This document shows, piece by piece, positions 18,475 through 26,844 of a DNA stretch of 64,000 nt; positions within the stretch are counted from its first letter, which is position 1, and each line of letters begins with the position of its first letter. The DNA is from JAZUCL01 sp045639125 (GTDB taxonomy: Bacteria > Bacillota > Clostridia > Oscillospirales > QAMX01). The notes below the pieces were generated by a model, which saw nothing but the letters and a program-made list of their open reading frames with translations, did no database searches and was not told where the DNA came from. The stretch covers positions 61,165-125,164 of the forward strand of contig JAZUCL010000021.1 of assembly GCA_045639125.1 (NCBI GenBank), read 5' to 3'. Both the position numbers and the translations under genes were made by a program.

Positions 18475-19002
18475 ATGAATACGAGAAAACTTACTACAAT
18501 GGCAATTTTAGCGGCAATTTCAGTGGTCTTAGTGTATCTTGTGCATTTTCCAATTTTCCCTGCCGCATCGTATCTTGAATATGATCCCGCTGATATACCT
18601 CTCATGATTGCTGCATTCATGTATGGACCTGTAGCAGGTTTATTGGTGACTGCTGTTACTTGTGCAATTCAGGCTATGACAGTTAGTGCTTCGTCAGGAA
18701 TAATCGGATTTTTCATGCATTTCTTTGCAACTGGTGCGTTGGTGATTGTTTCAGGCATTATTTCACGAAAGTGTAAGTCTAATATTGGAAATGTAGTTGC
18801 ACTTATAGTAGGTATTTTAGTTGCAACTTTCCTTATGATTCCGCTGAATCTTATTTTCACTCCAATGTATGGTACTCCTATTGAGGCAGTAAAATCACTG
18901 CTGTTTCCTGTAATTGTACCATTTAATCTGATAAAATTTACGCTCAATTCAGTAATAACCTTCCTTGTTTATACTGCTATCAAGGGGCATATCAAGAATT
19001 GA
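18475..19002 (+). CDS. ribU: ECF transporter S component, riboflavin-specific
   Basis: 175 residues with about six hydrophobic segments and the N-terminal MAILAAISVVL typical of ECF substrate-binding (S) proteins; the motif YLEYDPADIPLMIAAFMYGP matches RibU. It binds riboflavin in the membrane and uses a shared EcfA-EcfA'-T module encoded elsewhere. ATG 18475 follows AAGGAG at 18461-18466. Control by an FMN riboswitch directly upstream strongly supports the substrate. A stem-loop terminator follows at 19010. Confidence 0.93.
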   Translation: MNTRKLTTMAILAAISVVLVYLVHFPIFPAASYLEYDPADIPLMIAAFMYGPVAGLLVTAVTCAIQAMTVSASSGIIGFFMHFFATGALVIVSGIISRKCKSNIGNVVALIVGILVATFLMIPLNLIFTPMYGTPIEAVKSLLFPVIVPFNLIKFTLNSVITFLVYTAIKGHIKN

Positions 19003-19009
19003 TTGGAAC

Positions 19010-19050
19010 ACACCCCTACTTTGTCATAGTATAAAGTAGGGGTGTATAAT
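19010..19050 (+). terminator. terminator hairpin of ribU overlapping the recD2 promoter
   Basis: Perfect 13-bp stem ACACCCCTACTTT/AAAGTAGGGGTGT (19010-19022/19033-19045). A promoter-like pair TTGTCA (19021-19026), 18 bp, TATAAT (19045-19050) is interlocked with it: the -35 begins at the stem's inner end and the -10 begins at its last base. There is no clean T-run, so termination may be weak. Confidence 0.65.
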
Positions 19051-19156
19051 ATGATTTTCTTTGATGGGCTGATTTCCTACTTATGCTGTGTAGCAATTTA
19101 TTACTCTGTTTCTTCCATATATCACCTAATACTAAAAAAATTACGAGGTAAACCAA

Positions 19157-21385
19157 ATGGCTTCCAACGAGTTGATAAGTATTGACGGCCGTGCAATATC
19201 CGTTATGTTTAGAAATGAGGAAAACGGATATTCTGTACTGAAATTTGAAACTGATGATGGTCAGACAATTACTGTTGTTGGCTGTATTCCATGTGCAGCA
19301 CCGGGGGAGTATTATACACTTGTGGGAACGTGGACAGAGCATCCAAGTTATGGTGCTCAGTTTAAGACGGAGCGTTTTGACCGCAGTTTACCCGATGACG
19401 AGGAAGGAATTGCGATGTTTATCGGCTCCGGCATAATTCCGGGAGTAGGTAATACTTTGGCAGAACGTATAGTGGATATGTTTGGTACTGATACGTTTGA
19501 TGTGTTGGCAGGCTATCCAGAAAAACTTTCACAAGTGCGTGGAATTACTGAGAAGAAAGCATCTGAAATTACAGCAAATTTTTCTGAACAACTTAATTTA
19601 CGCAGAATTTTGGAGTTTATGCTTTCTTACGGATTTACTGCTGATGTGGCTATGCGTTTATACTCACGACTTGGACCTCTTGCTGTAGATGCAGTGCGTA
19701 GAAATCCTTACATCCTTGTAGACGACTACTATGGCGTATCTTTTGACGACGCAGACGGATTTGCTGCAGCACTTGGTATTGACCCTGACTCAACTATGCG
19801 TGTTGAGGCAGCGGTACGATACACTTTGATTTTTAACGGTTCAAACGGACACGTTTTTATTCCTTATGAAAAACTGTTTACTGCAACTGCTCAACTTCTG
19901 AAAAACGTATCTCGTGAGTTATATGATGAGGCAATGGCGGAACTCGAGGAGCGTGGCGATATTGTTCGTGAAACAATATGCAAGCAAGACGCCTGCTATC
20001 TTGAAACCATGTACGATGCGGAATGTAGTGTTGCAGAAAAACTATATTCGCTTATCAGACTTCCTCAAAAACTGTCGGATATGGATATGCTTCTTGATGC
20101 TGCCCAGGAGCATCTTAATATTACTTATGCCACTTGTCAGCGTGATGCTATTCGTATGGCGATTGCAAATCAAGTGATGATATTGACAGGTGGACCCGGT
20201 ACGGGAAAGACGACTACAATTCGTGGCATAATATATATGTTTGAGGAAATGGGACTTAGTATTTCCCTTGCGGCACCGACAGGACGTGCTGCAAAACGTA
20301 TGAGTGAGTTGTGCGGACGTGAAGCAAAGACGATCCACAGACTTCTTGAAACTACATTTACTCCCGATGGTCTTTCACAGATGTTTGGAAGAAATGAGGA
20401 CAACCAACTTGATACAGATGTAGTTATTGTTGACGAACTTTCAATGGTTGATATACAACTAATGCGTGGACTCCTTGACGCACTTCGTCCAAACACACGA
20501 CTTATAATGGTCGGTGACTATGACCAGTTGCCGAGTGTCGGTGCAGGCAATGTTCTTCGAGATTTAATTGGAAGTGGCTGTATTCCAACGGCACATCTTA
20601 CGGAGATTTTCAGACAGGCACAAGAGAGCATGATTGTTATGAACGCTCATGCTATCAATGCAGGGGGAAAGATTGACCTTAAAAGTAGTAAGGACTTCTT
20701 CTTTATGCGTAGAGTTGAACCTTATGACATTGTTGAAACGGTGACGCAATTGTGTAAGACTCGTCTGCCGTCATATTTTAATCTCGAACCACGTGATATT
20801 CAAGTTATTAGCCCGTCAAAAATGCGTGAAACAGGTACATATTCATTAAACCGCAGTTTACAGTCTGCACTTAATCCCCCGAGAAGTGACAGAAATGAGA
20901 AAAAGCATGGTGAGACTATTTTTCGTGTTGGTGACAGGGTAATGCAAATACGCAACAACTACGATATAAATTGGCACAAGGCAGACGGCAGCGAGGCGGG
21001 TCTTGGCATTTTCAATGGGGATATTGGCGTTATAGAGGAGATAAATCCAGAAACAGAACTTATTACAATCCGTTTTGACGACAAACTCGCCACCTACTCA
21101 ACAGAATTGTTAGGTGAGTTGGAACTTGCCTATGCAATCACTGTACACAAATCACAAGGTAGTGAATTTCCTGCTGTTGTACTTACCGCAGTTGATGCAC
21201 CAAGACGATTACTGTCAAGAAATCTACTGTACACGGCGGTAACGAGAGCAAAACAGTATCTTGTTATTGTTGGAACTCAGGAAGTTTTGGAGCAAATGAT
21301 TGAGAACAATATTCAACACAAACGGTATACAGCACTGAGAGTACGTCTACGCAGGCTTTGTAAAAGTGAGGCGGAATGTAAATGA
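19157..21385 (+). CDS. recD2: ATP-dependent RecD-like (RecD2) DNA helicase
   Basis: 742 residues, the length of RecD2. The N-terminal OB-like and helix-hairpin-helix region (VRGITEKKASEI) is followed by a superfamily 1B helicase core: Walker A GGPGTGKTT (345-353), motif Ia LAAPTGRAAKRM, motif II VDELSMVD, motif III GDYDQLPSVGAG and motif VI YTAVTRAKQ. RecD2 is a 5'-3' helicase acting in DNA repair in bacteria lacking RecBC. ATG 19157 is preceded by ACGAGGTAA. It overlaps comF by 4 bp (ATGA), so the two are translationally coupled. Confidence 0.93.
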   Translation: MASNELISIDGRAISVMFRNEENGYSVLKFETDDGQTITVVGCIPCAAPGEYYTLVGTWTEHPSYGAQFKTERFDRSLPDDEEGIAMFIGSGIIPGVGNTLAERIVDMFGTDTFDVLAGYPEKLSQVRGITEKKASEITANFSEQLNLRRILEFMLSYGFTADVAMRLYSRLGPLAVDAVRRNPYILVDDYYGVSFDDADGFAAALGIDPDSTMRVEAAVRYTLIFNGSNGHVFIPYEKLFTATAQLLKNVSRELYDEAMAELEERGDIVRETICKQDACYLETMYDAECSVAEKLYSLIRLPQKLSDMDMLLDAAQEHLNITYATCQRDAIRMAIANQVMILTGGPGTGKTTTIRGIIYMFEEMGLSISLAAPTGRAAKRMSELCGREAKTIHRLLETTFTPDGLSQMFGRNEDNQLDTDVVIVDELSMVDIQLMRGLLDALRPNTRLIMVGDYDQLPSVGAGNVLRDLIGSGCIPTAHLTEIFRQAQESMIVMNAHAINAGGKIDLKSSKDFFFMRRVEPYDIVETVTQLCKTRLPSYFNLEPRDIQVISPSKMRETGTYSLNRSLQSALNPPRSDRNEKKHGETIFRVGDRVMQIRNNYDINWHKADGSEAGLGIFNGDIGVIEEINPETELITIRFDDKLATYSTELLGELELAYAITVHKSQGSEFPAVVLTAVDAPRRLLSRNLLYTAVTRAKQYLVIVGTQEVLEQMIENNIQHKRYTALRVRLRRLCKSEAECK

Positions 21386-22041
21386 GGCGTATTCTTAATT
21401 TTGTAAAAGAGATATTTTATCCTAAACGCTGTATCTTCTGCAAGGCGTATATCGATAATCTCAACGACAATATATTGTGTTGTAGTGATTGTGAGAGAAA
21501 ACTAATTGATGTAAAGACTATTACAGATAAAACGAATACACGTTGCCTTAGTGCGTCTGTATATGCTGACAACATGCGACTTGCAATCCACAGGTTTAAG
21601 TTTAGAGGTAGAATACAGTATGCCAAGACATTAGCGTATTTTCTTCATCGTGCCGTAGAGAATGAGGATGCGTTTGACCTAATCACATGGGCACCTACAA
21701 GCACACTTCGCAGACTAAAGAGAGGGTACGATCAAAGCAAATTACTTGCCAATGCTTTAGGAAAGAGAATGGGTGTTCCTGTAAAGCGTGGACTTATAAA
21801 ATTTAAGCATACAAAACGTCAATCGGAACTTAGTGCAGATAGACGATTTGAAAATGTTCGTGGCAAGTATCGTGCATGTAGTGATGCAATAATGCACAAG
21901 CGTATTTTAATCGTTGACGATGTTCGTACAACTGGTGCAACGATAAATGAGTGTGTTGATATTCTACTTCGTGGTGGTGCAAGTGAGTGTATTGCAGTTA
22001 CAGTTGCACGAACTGAAAAAAATAGAAAGAAAAGCGTTTGA
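21382..22041 (+). CDS. ComF family phosphoribosyltransferase-like protein
   Basis: 219 residues. An N-terminal zinc-finger-like pair of cysteine motifs (C17-x2-C20 and CCSDC) is followed by a phosphoribosyltransferase fold with the PRPP loop ILIVDDVRTTGAT near residue 175. ComFC-type proteins are needed for late steps of DNA uptake in transformable bacteria; their biochemical role is not settled. The start overlaps the recD2 stop. Pairing of recD2 with comF is common in Clostridia. Not proof of natural competence. Confidence 0.88.
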   Translation: MRRILNFVKEIFYPKRCIFCKAYIDNLNDNILCCSDCERKLIDVKTITDKTNTRCLSASVYADNMRLAIHRFKFRGRIQYAKTLAYFLHRAVENEDAFDLITWAPTSTLRRLKRGYDQSKLLANALGKRMGVPVKRGLIKFKHTKRQSELSADRRFENVRGKYRACSDAIMHKRILIVDDVRTTGATINECVDILLRGGASECIAVTVARTEKNRKKSV

Positions 22042-22084
22042 ACCACCTTTTTTGGTACATAATTGTACTATTGGAGGTGGTTTC

Positions 22085-23110
22085 ATGTTTTCAAAAACTA
22101 TAGGAATCGACTTAGGTTCTTCATGTGTGCGTATTTACGCTAAAGGGAAGGGTGTTGTCCTTGAAGAACCAAGCGTTGTCGCCATAGATAAGGCGAGTCA
22201 GAAACTTGTAGGAGTTGGAAATTCTGCACTGGAGATTCTTGGAAGAACACGAGGAAACATAGTTGTTATCTATCCACTACGTAACGGCATAATATCAGAC
22301 TATGCCTTAATTGAACGAATGCTTAAAGCCTTTGTAAAAAAGGTGAGTAAGTTTAATTTGTTCAAACCCAATGTAGTTATAAGCATACACGGCGGTATCT
22401 CTGACGTTGAGGAACGTGCGGTAATTGATTTAGGAATGCAGGCAGGTGCAAGACGTATGTTTTTGCTTAATTCACCTGTTGCAGCAGCACTTGGTGCAGG
22501 TATTGACATTACAAATGCAGAAGTTAATATGGTAGTAGATATTGGAGGTAAAACCTGCGATATAGGAATTGTATCATTAGGCGGAGTTGTTGAGTCTAAA
22601 ACTATATTTTATGCAGGGGATAAGTTTGACGAGGCAATTATAAGGTATTTAAGAAGAAAGTACAATTTACTCATTGGTGAACGTACTGCCAAAATGCTAA
22701 AGGAAAGTATCGGTTGTGGTTCCCCTCGACCTAATGAACTCACTATCGAACTTCGTGGACGTTGCCTTACGACTGGTCTGCCAAAGACTATTGAAGTCAC
22801 ATCAAATGACACTATGGAGGCTATGAAAGAAACAATAGACAGTATCGCAGAGGGAATATATAGTGTGTTGGAAAATGCACCACCACAACTTGTAGCGGAC
22901 GTTTCACGAAACGGTATTACTTTGACAGGTGGAAGTAGTCTTTTATGGGGTATTGACAGGGCAATTACCGAACGTGTAGGGATAACTGCTCACATTGCGG
23001 AAAAAGCCTCACTATGTGCCGTGCTTGGTAGTGGAAAGGCACTTGACAATCTTACAATGTTTGAGAGTGAAAGGTTAAACACACAAAACAGATGTGTTGT
23101 AAATCCATAA
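22085..23110 (+). CDS. MreB-family actin-like protein, divergent
   Basis: 341 residues with actin-fold motifs of MreB/Mbl: phosphate-1 IGIDLGSSCVRIY, then KGKGVVLEEPSVVAI, YPLRNGIISDY, and the adenosine motif TLTGGSSLLWGID. The phosphate-2 loop reads VDIGGKTCD (K156) where MreB normally has VDIGGGTT/S, and SS replaces the usual TA/TS in phosphate-1. No mreC or mreD is nearby, so this looks like a stand-alone paralogue. ATG 22085 is chosen because GGAGGTGG at 22074-22081 directly precedes it. A terminator follows at 23121. The role, whether cell shape or sporulation, cannot be told from sequence. Confidence 0.88.
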   Translation: MFSKTIGIDLGSSCVRIYAKGKGVVLEEPSVVAIDKASQKLVGVGNSALEILGRTRGNIVVIYPLRNGIISDYALIERMLKAFVKKVSKFNLFKPNVVISIHGGISDVEERAVIDLGMQAGARRMFLLNSPVAAALGAGIDITNAEVNMVVDIGGKTCDIGIVSLGGVVESKTIFYAGDKFDEAIIRYLRRKYNLLIGERTAKMLKESIGCGSPRPNELTIELRGRCLTTGLPKTIEVTSNDTMEAMKETIDSIAEGIYSVLENAPPQLVADVSRNGITLTGGSSLLWGIDRAITERVGITAHIAEKASLCAVLGSGKALDNLTMFESERLNTQNRCVVNP

Positions 23111-23120
23111 AGAATTTTAC

Positions 23121-23156
23121 AGGGCAGACCTTTTTCGTCTGCCCTATATGTTTTTT
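23121..23156 (+). terminator. Rho-independent terminator after the mreB-like gene
   Basis: Perfect stem AGGGCAGAC/GTCTGCCCT (23121-23129/23137-23145) followed by ATATGTTTTTT. The 213 bp from here to the next gene are AT-rich and show no convincing promoter or gene. Confidence 0.85.
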
Positions 23157-23369
23157 GATGTTGATTCTTGTAAAGTAAAATTACTCGTAAACGATTCAGG
23201 ATTAAAAGTGAAGAATTATTTTCCTTGTTCATAAAACTTGAAACTACATAGATTTATCTTTCTTATATTTAAGAAAAAGGTATATTACTAATGTGATACT
23301 CAGAGTAAGATTTTAGATGTTTTAGTCAATTTCAATTTATTTTGCATAGTATGGCGTGAGGTGATGAAT

Positions 23370-24452
23370 ATGTCAAAACCGAACGTCAGCAGTAAATTTT
23401 ATCTTGGTGCAAATACACGGGACGGATTTTTCTCTCGTTTCGATGAACTAAGAGAATTTGCTAATTATCGGCATCAGTATATTATAAAGGGTTGTGCAGG
23501 TAGCGGAAAGTCTACATTTATGAAGCAAATTTTATTGTCGGCTAAAAATCGTGGTTGTCAGTGCGAAGAAATACGATGTTCTTCAGACCCTGACTCTCTT
23601 GACGGTATTATTTTGCACGATTTGGGTATTTGCTTTGTTGACGGGACAGCACCCCACGCAATTGAACCAAAGTACGCAGGGGTAGCGGAGAGTTATATTG
23701 ATTTTTCTCCCTATTGGGACGAAAGTCAACTGTTACAAAGACGTGATGAAATAATTAAAATTGACAGTCAAGTAAAGAAGTGTTACAAAAATGCCTATGC
23801 CCATCTTTCATGCGGAGGTATTTACGACAGCCTTTTGAGAGGATATTGCGACAATGCTCAAAATGATTCATTCTTACGACGTATAGACGGGATAATTTCC
23901 CGTGAACTTCCAAAGAAATGTAAAAACTGTGTGCTTGGTAAAAAATATGTAAGGTATTTAAGTGGATTTACTCCATTGGGATACACGACATTTGATGATA
24001 CACTTTCCAATATGTGTGACCGAGTTATTGCATTTTCAGACGAGTTTGGAATGTGCAATGTGGCATTTAGAAAAATATCCGATGCTGTACAAAGCAGAGG
24101 CATTGACGTATACGAGTGCCTGTCTCCGCTATATAAAGAAGCATTTATTGAACATTTGATTATTCCATCATTGCGTCTTGGCTTTGTGTCTGTGCGACAT
24201 GGTGAAAATACGTTTTCAACCCATAAAAATATCAACTTAAATCACTATGTTGATGTATACAGAGATAAATCACAGACAAATCGTATCAAGTTACTCAAAA
24301 AGAGTAGGAAAGAGGCGATAAAGCGTGGCTTGTCAGAATTAAGTGAGGCAAAGATGTGGCATGATAAACTTGAGGAAGCATACAAGCCGTGTATGGATTT
24401 TGATGGTATATCTCAACTGTTAAAAAGATGGCTAATTAGATTAGGGCTTTAG
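23370..24452 (+). CDS. P-loop ATPase-like protein of unknown function (PRK06851-like)
   Basis: 360 residues. A Walker A GCAGSGKS is at residues 41-48, followed by the family-like block CSSDPDSLDGIILHDLGI and VDGTAPHAIEPKYAG. This arrangement matches a Firmicutes family (PRK06851) usually described only as hypothetical ATPases; members I recall have a second, diverged P-loop domain, which is not obvious here. A cysteine pair CKNC lies mid-protein. ATG 23370 is picked over GTG 23361 and ATG 23364 because GAGGTG at 23358-23363 would otherwise overlap the start. Function unknown. Confidence 0.78.
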   Translation: MSKPNVSSKFYLGANTRDGFFSRFDELREFANYRHQYIIKGCAGSGKSTFMKQILLSAKNRGCQCEEIRCSSDPDSLDGIILHDLGICFVDGTAPHAIEPKYAGVAESYIDFSPYWDESQLLQRRDEIIKIDSQVKKCYKNAYAHLSCGGIYDSLLRGYCDNAQNDSFLRRIDGIISRELPKKCKNCVLGKKYVRYLSGFTPLGYTTFDDTLSNMCDRVIAFSDEFGMCNVAFRKISDAVQSRGIDVYECLSPLYKEAFIEHLIIPSLRLGFVSVRHGENTFSTHKNINLNHYVDVYRDKSQTNRIKLLKKSRKEAIKRGLSELSEAKMWHDKLEEAYKPCMDFDGISQLLKRWLIRLGL

Positions 24453-24467
24453 TCACAGAAACTTTTC

Positions 24468-24496
24468 TTTACATAGGCAGAAAAATAATCTATAAT
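24468..24496 (+). promoter_or_regulatory. sigma-A promoter for the HD-domain gene
   Basis: TTTACA (24468-24473), 17-bp spacer, TATAAT (24491-24496), 32 bp before the start codon, with AAAGGAG at 24515-24521. Confidence 0.82.
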
Positions 24497-24527
24497 AGAG
24501 GAAACAAAAGAATTAAAGGAGAAAAAT

Positions 24528-25208
24528 ATGAATCAGTACACACATATTTCATATAGGGATATTGTCAATAATGAAGCGGTACGAACATATATACAGGCAG
24601 GTAACGATGCTTTGGGAGTGCTTGGATTTACAGAACATGGTTTTGCTCATGCGGCAAAGACTGCAGAAACGGCGGCTTATATATTAGAGGGTATCGGTGC
24701 AGACGAAAGAGAAGTGGAACTTGCACGAATTGGAGCGTATATGCACGATTGCGGCAATATGGTCAATAGAAATGACCATGCATTGACAGGAGCCGTTATT
24801 GCGTTTCGTATCCTTGACAAACTTAATATGCCTCCTCACGAGGTGGCACAAATTACAACTGCAATCGGTAACCATGATGAGGGAACAGGTACGGCGGTAA
24901 GTCGTATTGCGGCGGCTGTAATATTGGCAGATAAAAGCGATGTTCGCCGTACTCGTGTACGTAAGGAAAATATAGAGACAATTCAATCGGATATTCACGA
25001 CAGAGTTAACTATGCCGTCCGCTCATCACAACTTACCTATGGAGAAAGTGCGGATACGATTGAATTGCATATTGATATTGACACAACCGTATGTCCTGTA
25101 ATGGATTATTTCGTTATTTTTACAACTCGTATGCTAATGTGTAAAAATGCTGCATCTTTTTTAGGACTTCGATTTAGGCTCAATATAAACGGAACGCCGC
25201 TTCTCTAA
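24528..25208 (+). CDS. HD-domain phosphohydrolase
   Basis: 226 residues. The metal-binding HD signature is visible: H37 with H41 (EHGFAHAAKTAE), H73-D74 (YMHDCGN), the later histidine in RNDHALTGA, and NHDEGTGTAVSR. These arrange metal ligands as in HD hydrolases acting on nucleotides or other phosphate esters. The substrate is unknown. It has its own strong promoter and stands alone between a P-loop protein and the RNA region at 25.3 kb. No other domain is evident. Confidence 0.85.
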   Translation: MNQYTHISYRDIVNNEAVRTYIQAGNDALGVLGFTEHGFAHAAKTAETAAYILEGIGADEREVELARIGAYMHDCGNMVNRNDHALTGAVIAFRILDKLNMPPHEVAQITTAIGNHDEGTGTAVSRIAAAVILADKSDVRRTRVRKENIETIQSDIHDRVNYAVRSSQLTYGESADTIELHIDIDTTVCPVMDYFVIFTTRMLMCKNAASFLGLRFRLNINGTPLL

Positions 25209-25257
25209 CTTTATATGCTTTTCTTTCACGAAAATTGCGTTATAATATCATCTGCCC

Positions 25258-25286
25258 TTGCAATTTGTATTTATTTGTTGTATAAT
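25258..25286 (+). promoter_or_regulatory. strong promoter of the 25.3-kb RNA / arylacetate operon
   Basis: TTGCAA (25258-25263), 17-bp spacer, TATAAT (25281-25286). A second TATAAT at 25241 lacks a good -35. The start codon of the next gene is 220 bp downstream, leaving a long untranslated region. Confidence 0.8.
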
Positions 25287-25292
25287 ATCTCT

Positions 25293-25477
25293 GATTAAAG
25301 CATTTGTTATAAATATTTGCGATGCTTGTAGTATGGAAGACCGATACAGCAATTAAATAGGAGATACGGTAGAGAACCGACAGGGAACTGTGCGTAAAAT
25401 GAAGATATTGCCTATAAGGGTACAATTGTGGCATTTTCTATTGCAGTGGCGGCGGTTTTCGTCCGCCACTTGTTTTT
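25293..25477 (+). ncRNA. unassigned structured RNA of ~185 nt (stand-alone sRNA or riboswitch-like leader)
   Basis: The region starts with a near-consensus promoter, ends in a terminator (25445-25477) and has no open reading frame of note. Inside are adjacent small stem-loops: CGGT-AGAGA-ACCG (about 25366-25378) and ACAG-GGAA-CTGT. The size fits 6S RNA, and the position before a terminator and operon fits a conditional leader. I could not match it to T-box, THF, ZTP, glycine, TPP or SAM consensus by eye. Start is estimated from the promoter. Identity open. Confidence 0.5.
25445..25477 (+). terminator. Rho-independent terminator before paaK
   Basis: AGTGGCGG/CCGCCACT (25445-25452/25463-25470), loop CGGTTTTCGT, then TGTTTTTT. 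It lies 32 bp before the paaK start, so it either ends a separate small RNA or is a conditional attenuator of the operon. Confidence 0.88.
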
Positions 25478-25508
25478 TACTTGTCGGAGAAGAAAATGAG
25501 GTGTAACA

Positions 25509-26819
25509 ATGTATTTCCAACCAGAAATTGAAACAATGGATCGCAGTGCGATTCGTGATCTCCAGTTAAAAAGACTTAAAAAGAGTCTTGCACATTGCTA
25601 TACAAATGTGCCGCACTTTCGCAAAAAATTTGATGAGATTGGTTTTAAGCCGGAAGATCTGACTTGTCTTGAGGATTTGTCAAAGTTGCCGTTTCTTATG
25701 AAAAGCGACTTGCGTGACAACTATCCTTTCGGTATGCTTGCAGTATCTCGTGACAAGATAGTACGCTATCACGGCTCATCTGGCACAACAGGTAAGCCAA
25801 CTATTGTTGGTTATACTCGTAATGACTTGGATATGTGGTCTGACTGTGTAGCACGTCTTGCGTATTCTGCAGGTGCTCGCCCAGGAGATATTGCACAGAT
25901 TTCTTTTGGTTATGGTCTATTTACTGGTGCGTTTGGTCTTCATCACGGCCTCGAAAAAATCGGTGTCGGAGTTATCCCCATGTCCAGTGGAAATACCGAT
26001 AAACAACTTATGATTATGGAGGACTTTGGTGTCAATCTTTTGATTGCCACTCCGTCCTATGCAGTATATCTTAGCGAACTTGCTCGTGAACGTGGCATAT
26101 CCGACAAGTTAAAACTCCGTGTCGGTCTGTTTGGCGGTGAGGGTTGTACAGCAGAGATGCGTGCAAAGATTGAAGAAAACTTCGGCATCATGGCAACTGA
26201 CAACTACGGCATGAGCGAACTTATAGGACCCGGTGTGTCTGGTGAATGTCCTGAGCGTTGTGGTTTGCATATTGCAGAAGATCACTTTATTGCAGAGATT
26301 ATTGACCCAGAAACAGGTGAGGTATTGCCTGAGGGTTCAGAGGGTGAACTCGTTATTACGTCACTGACGAAAGAGGCTTTCCCAATTGTCCGTTACAGAA
26401 CACGTGATATTACACGTCTTAACTATGCAAAGTGTGCTTGTGGCAGAACTCATGTGCGTATGGATAAAGTACATGGCAGAACTGACGATATGCTCGTTAT
26501 TAAGGGCGTAAACGTATTCCCGTCACAAGTTGAGAGCGTTATTCTCGGTATGCAGGGTATTGGTCTACAGTATTTGCTTATTGTACGCAGTCAAGGATAT
26601 ATGAATACTCTTGAAGTACAAGTTGAACTTGCAAACAATGACCTTCTTGAAAGTTATTCTGAACTTGAAAAACTTACAAATGAAATTAGAAACAGACTTC
26701 GCACTATTCTTGGTCTTGATGCAAAGGTAACTCTTGTTGCACCTGGCACTATTGCTCGTTCAGAGGGCAAGGCAAAACGTGTACTTGATTTGAGAGATAA
26801 GACTAAGAATGTATTTTAA
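25509..26819 (+). CDS. paaK: phenylacetate-CoA ligase family protein (arylacetate-CoA ligase)
   Basis: 436 residues with the adenylate-forming motif YHGSSGTTGKPTIVGYT, the later NYGMSELIGPG, the AMP-binding RYRTRDITRL and the C-terminal hinge GRTDDMLVIKGVNVFPSQVE. The length and motifs match PaaK. It joins aryl acetates to CoA, or runs in reverse with ATP gain. It is followed 25 bp later by iorA and iorB, whose product is an arylacetyl-CoA, so here it more likely releases the acid with energy conservation in aromatic amino acid fermentation; the direction is inference. ATG 25509. Confidence 0.93.
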   Translation: MYFQPEIETMDRSAIRDLQLKRLKKSLAHCYTNVPHFRKKFDEIGFKPEDLTCLEDLSKLPFLMKSDLRDNYPFGMLAVSRDKIVRYHGSSGTTGKPTIVGYTRNDLDMWSDCVARLAYSAGARPGDIAQISFGYGLFTGAFGLHHGLEKIGVGVIPMSSGNTDKQLMIMEDFGVNLLIATPSYAVYLSELARERGISDKLKLRVGLFGGEGCTAEMRAKIEENFGIMATDNYGMSELIGPGVSGECPERCGLHIAEDHFIAEIIDPETGEVLPEGSEGELVITSLTKEAFPIVRYRTRDITRLNYAKCACGRTHVRMDKVHGRTDDMLVIKGVNVFPSQVESVILGMQGIGLQYLLIVRSQGYMNTLEVQVELANNDLLESYSELEKLTNEIRNRLRTILGLDAKVTLVAPGTIARSEGKAKRVLDLRDKTKNVF

Positions 26820-26844
26820 TTGATACATATTTGGAGGAATAACT

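Noticed and set aside
25293..25477. T-box leader
   Set aside because: No T-box core (GGTGGNACCGCG-like) and no Stem I signature; downstream gene is not a tRNA ligase or amino-acid synthesis gene.
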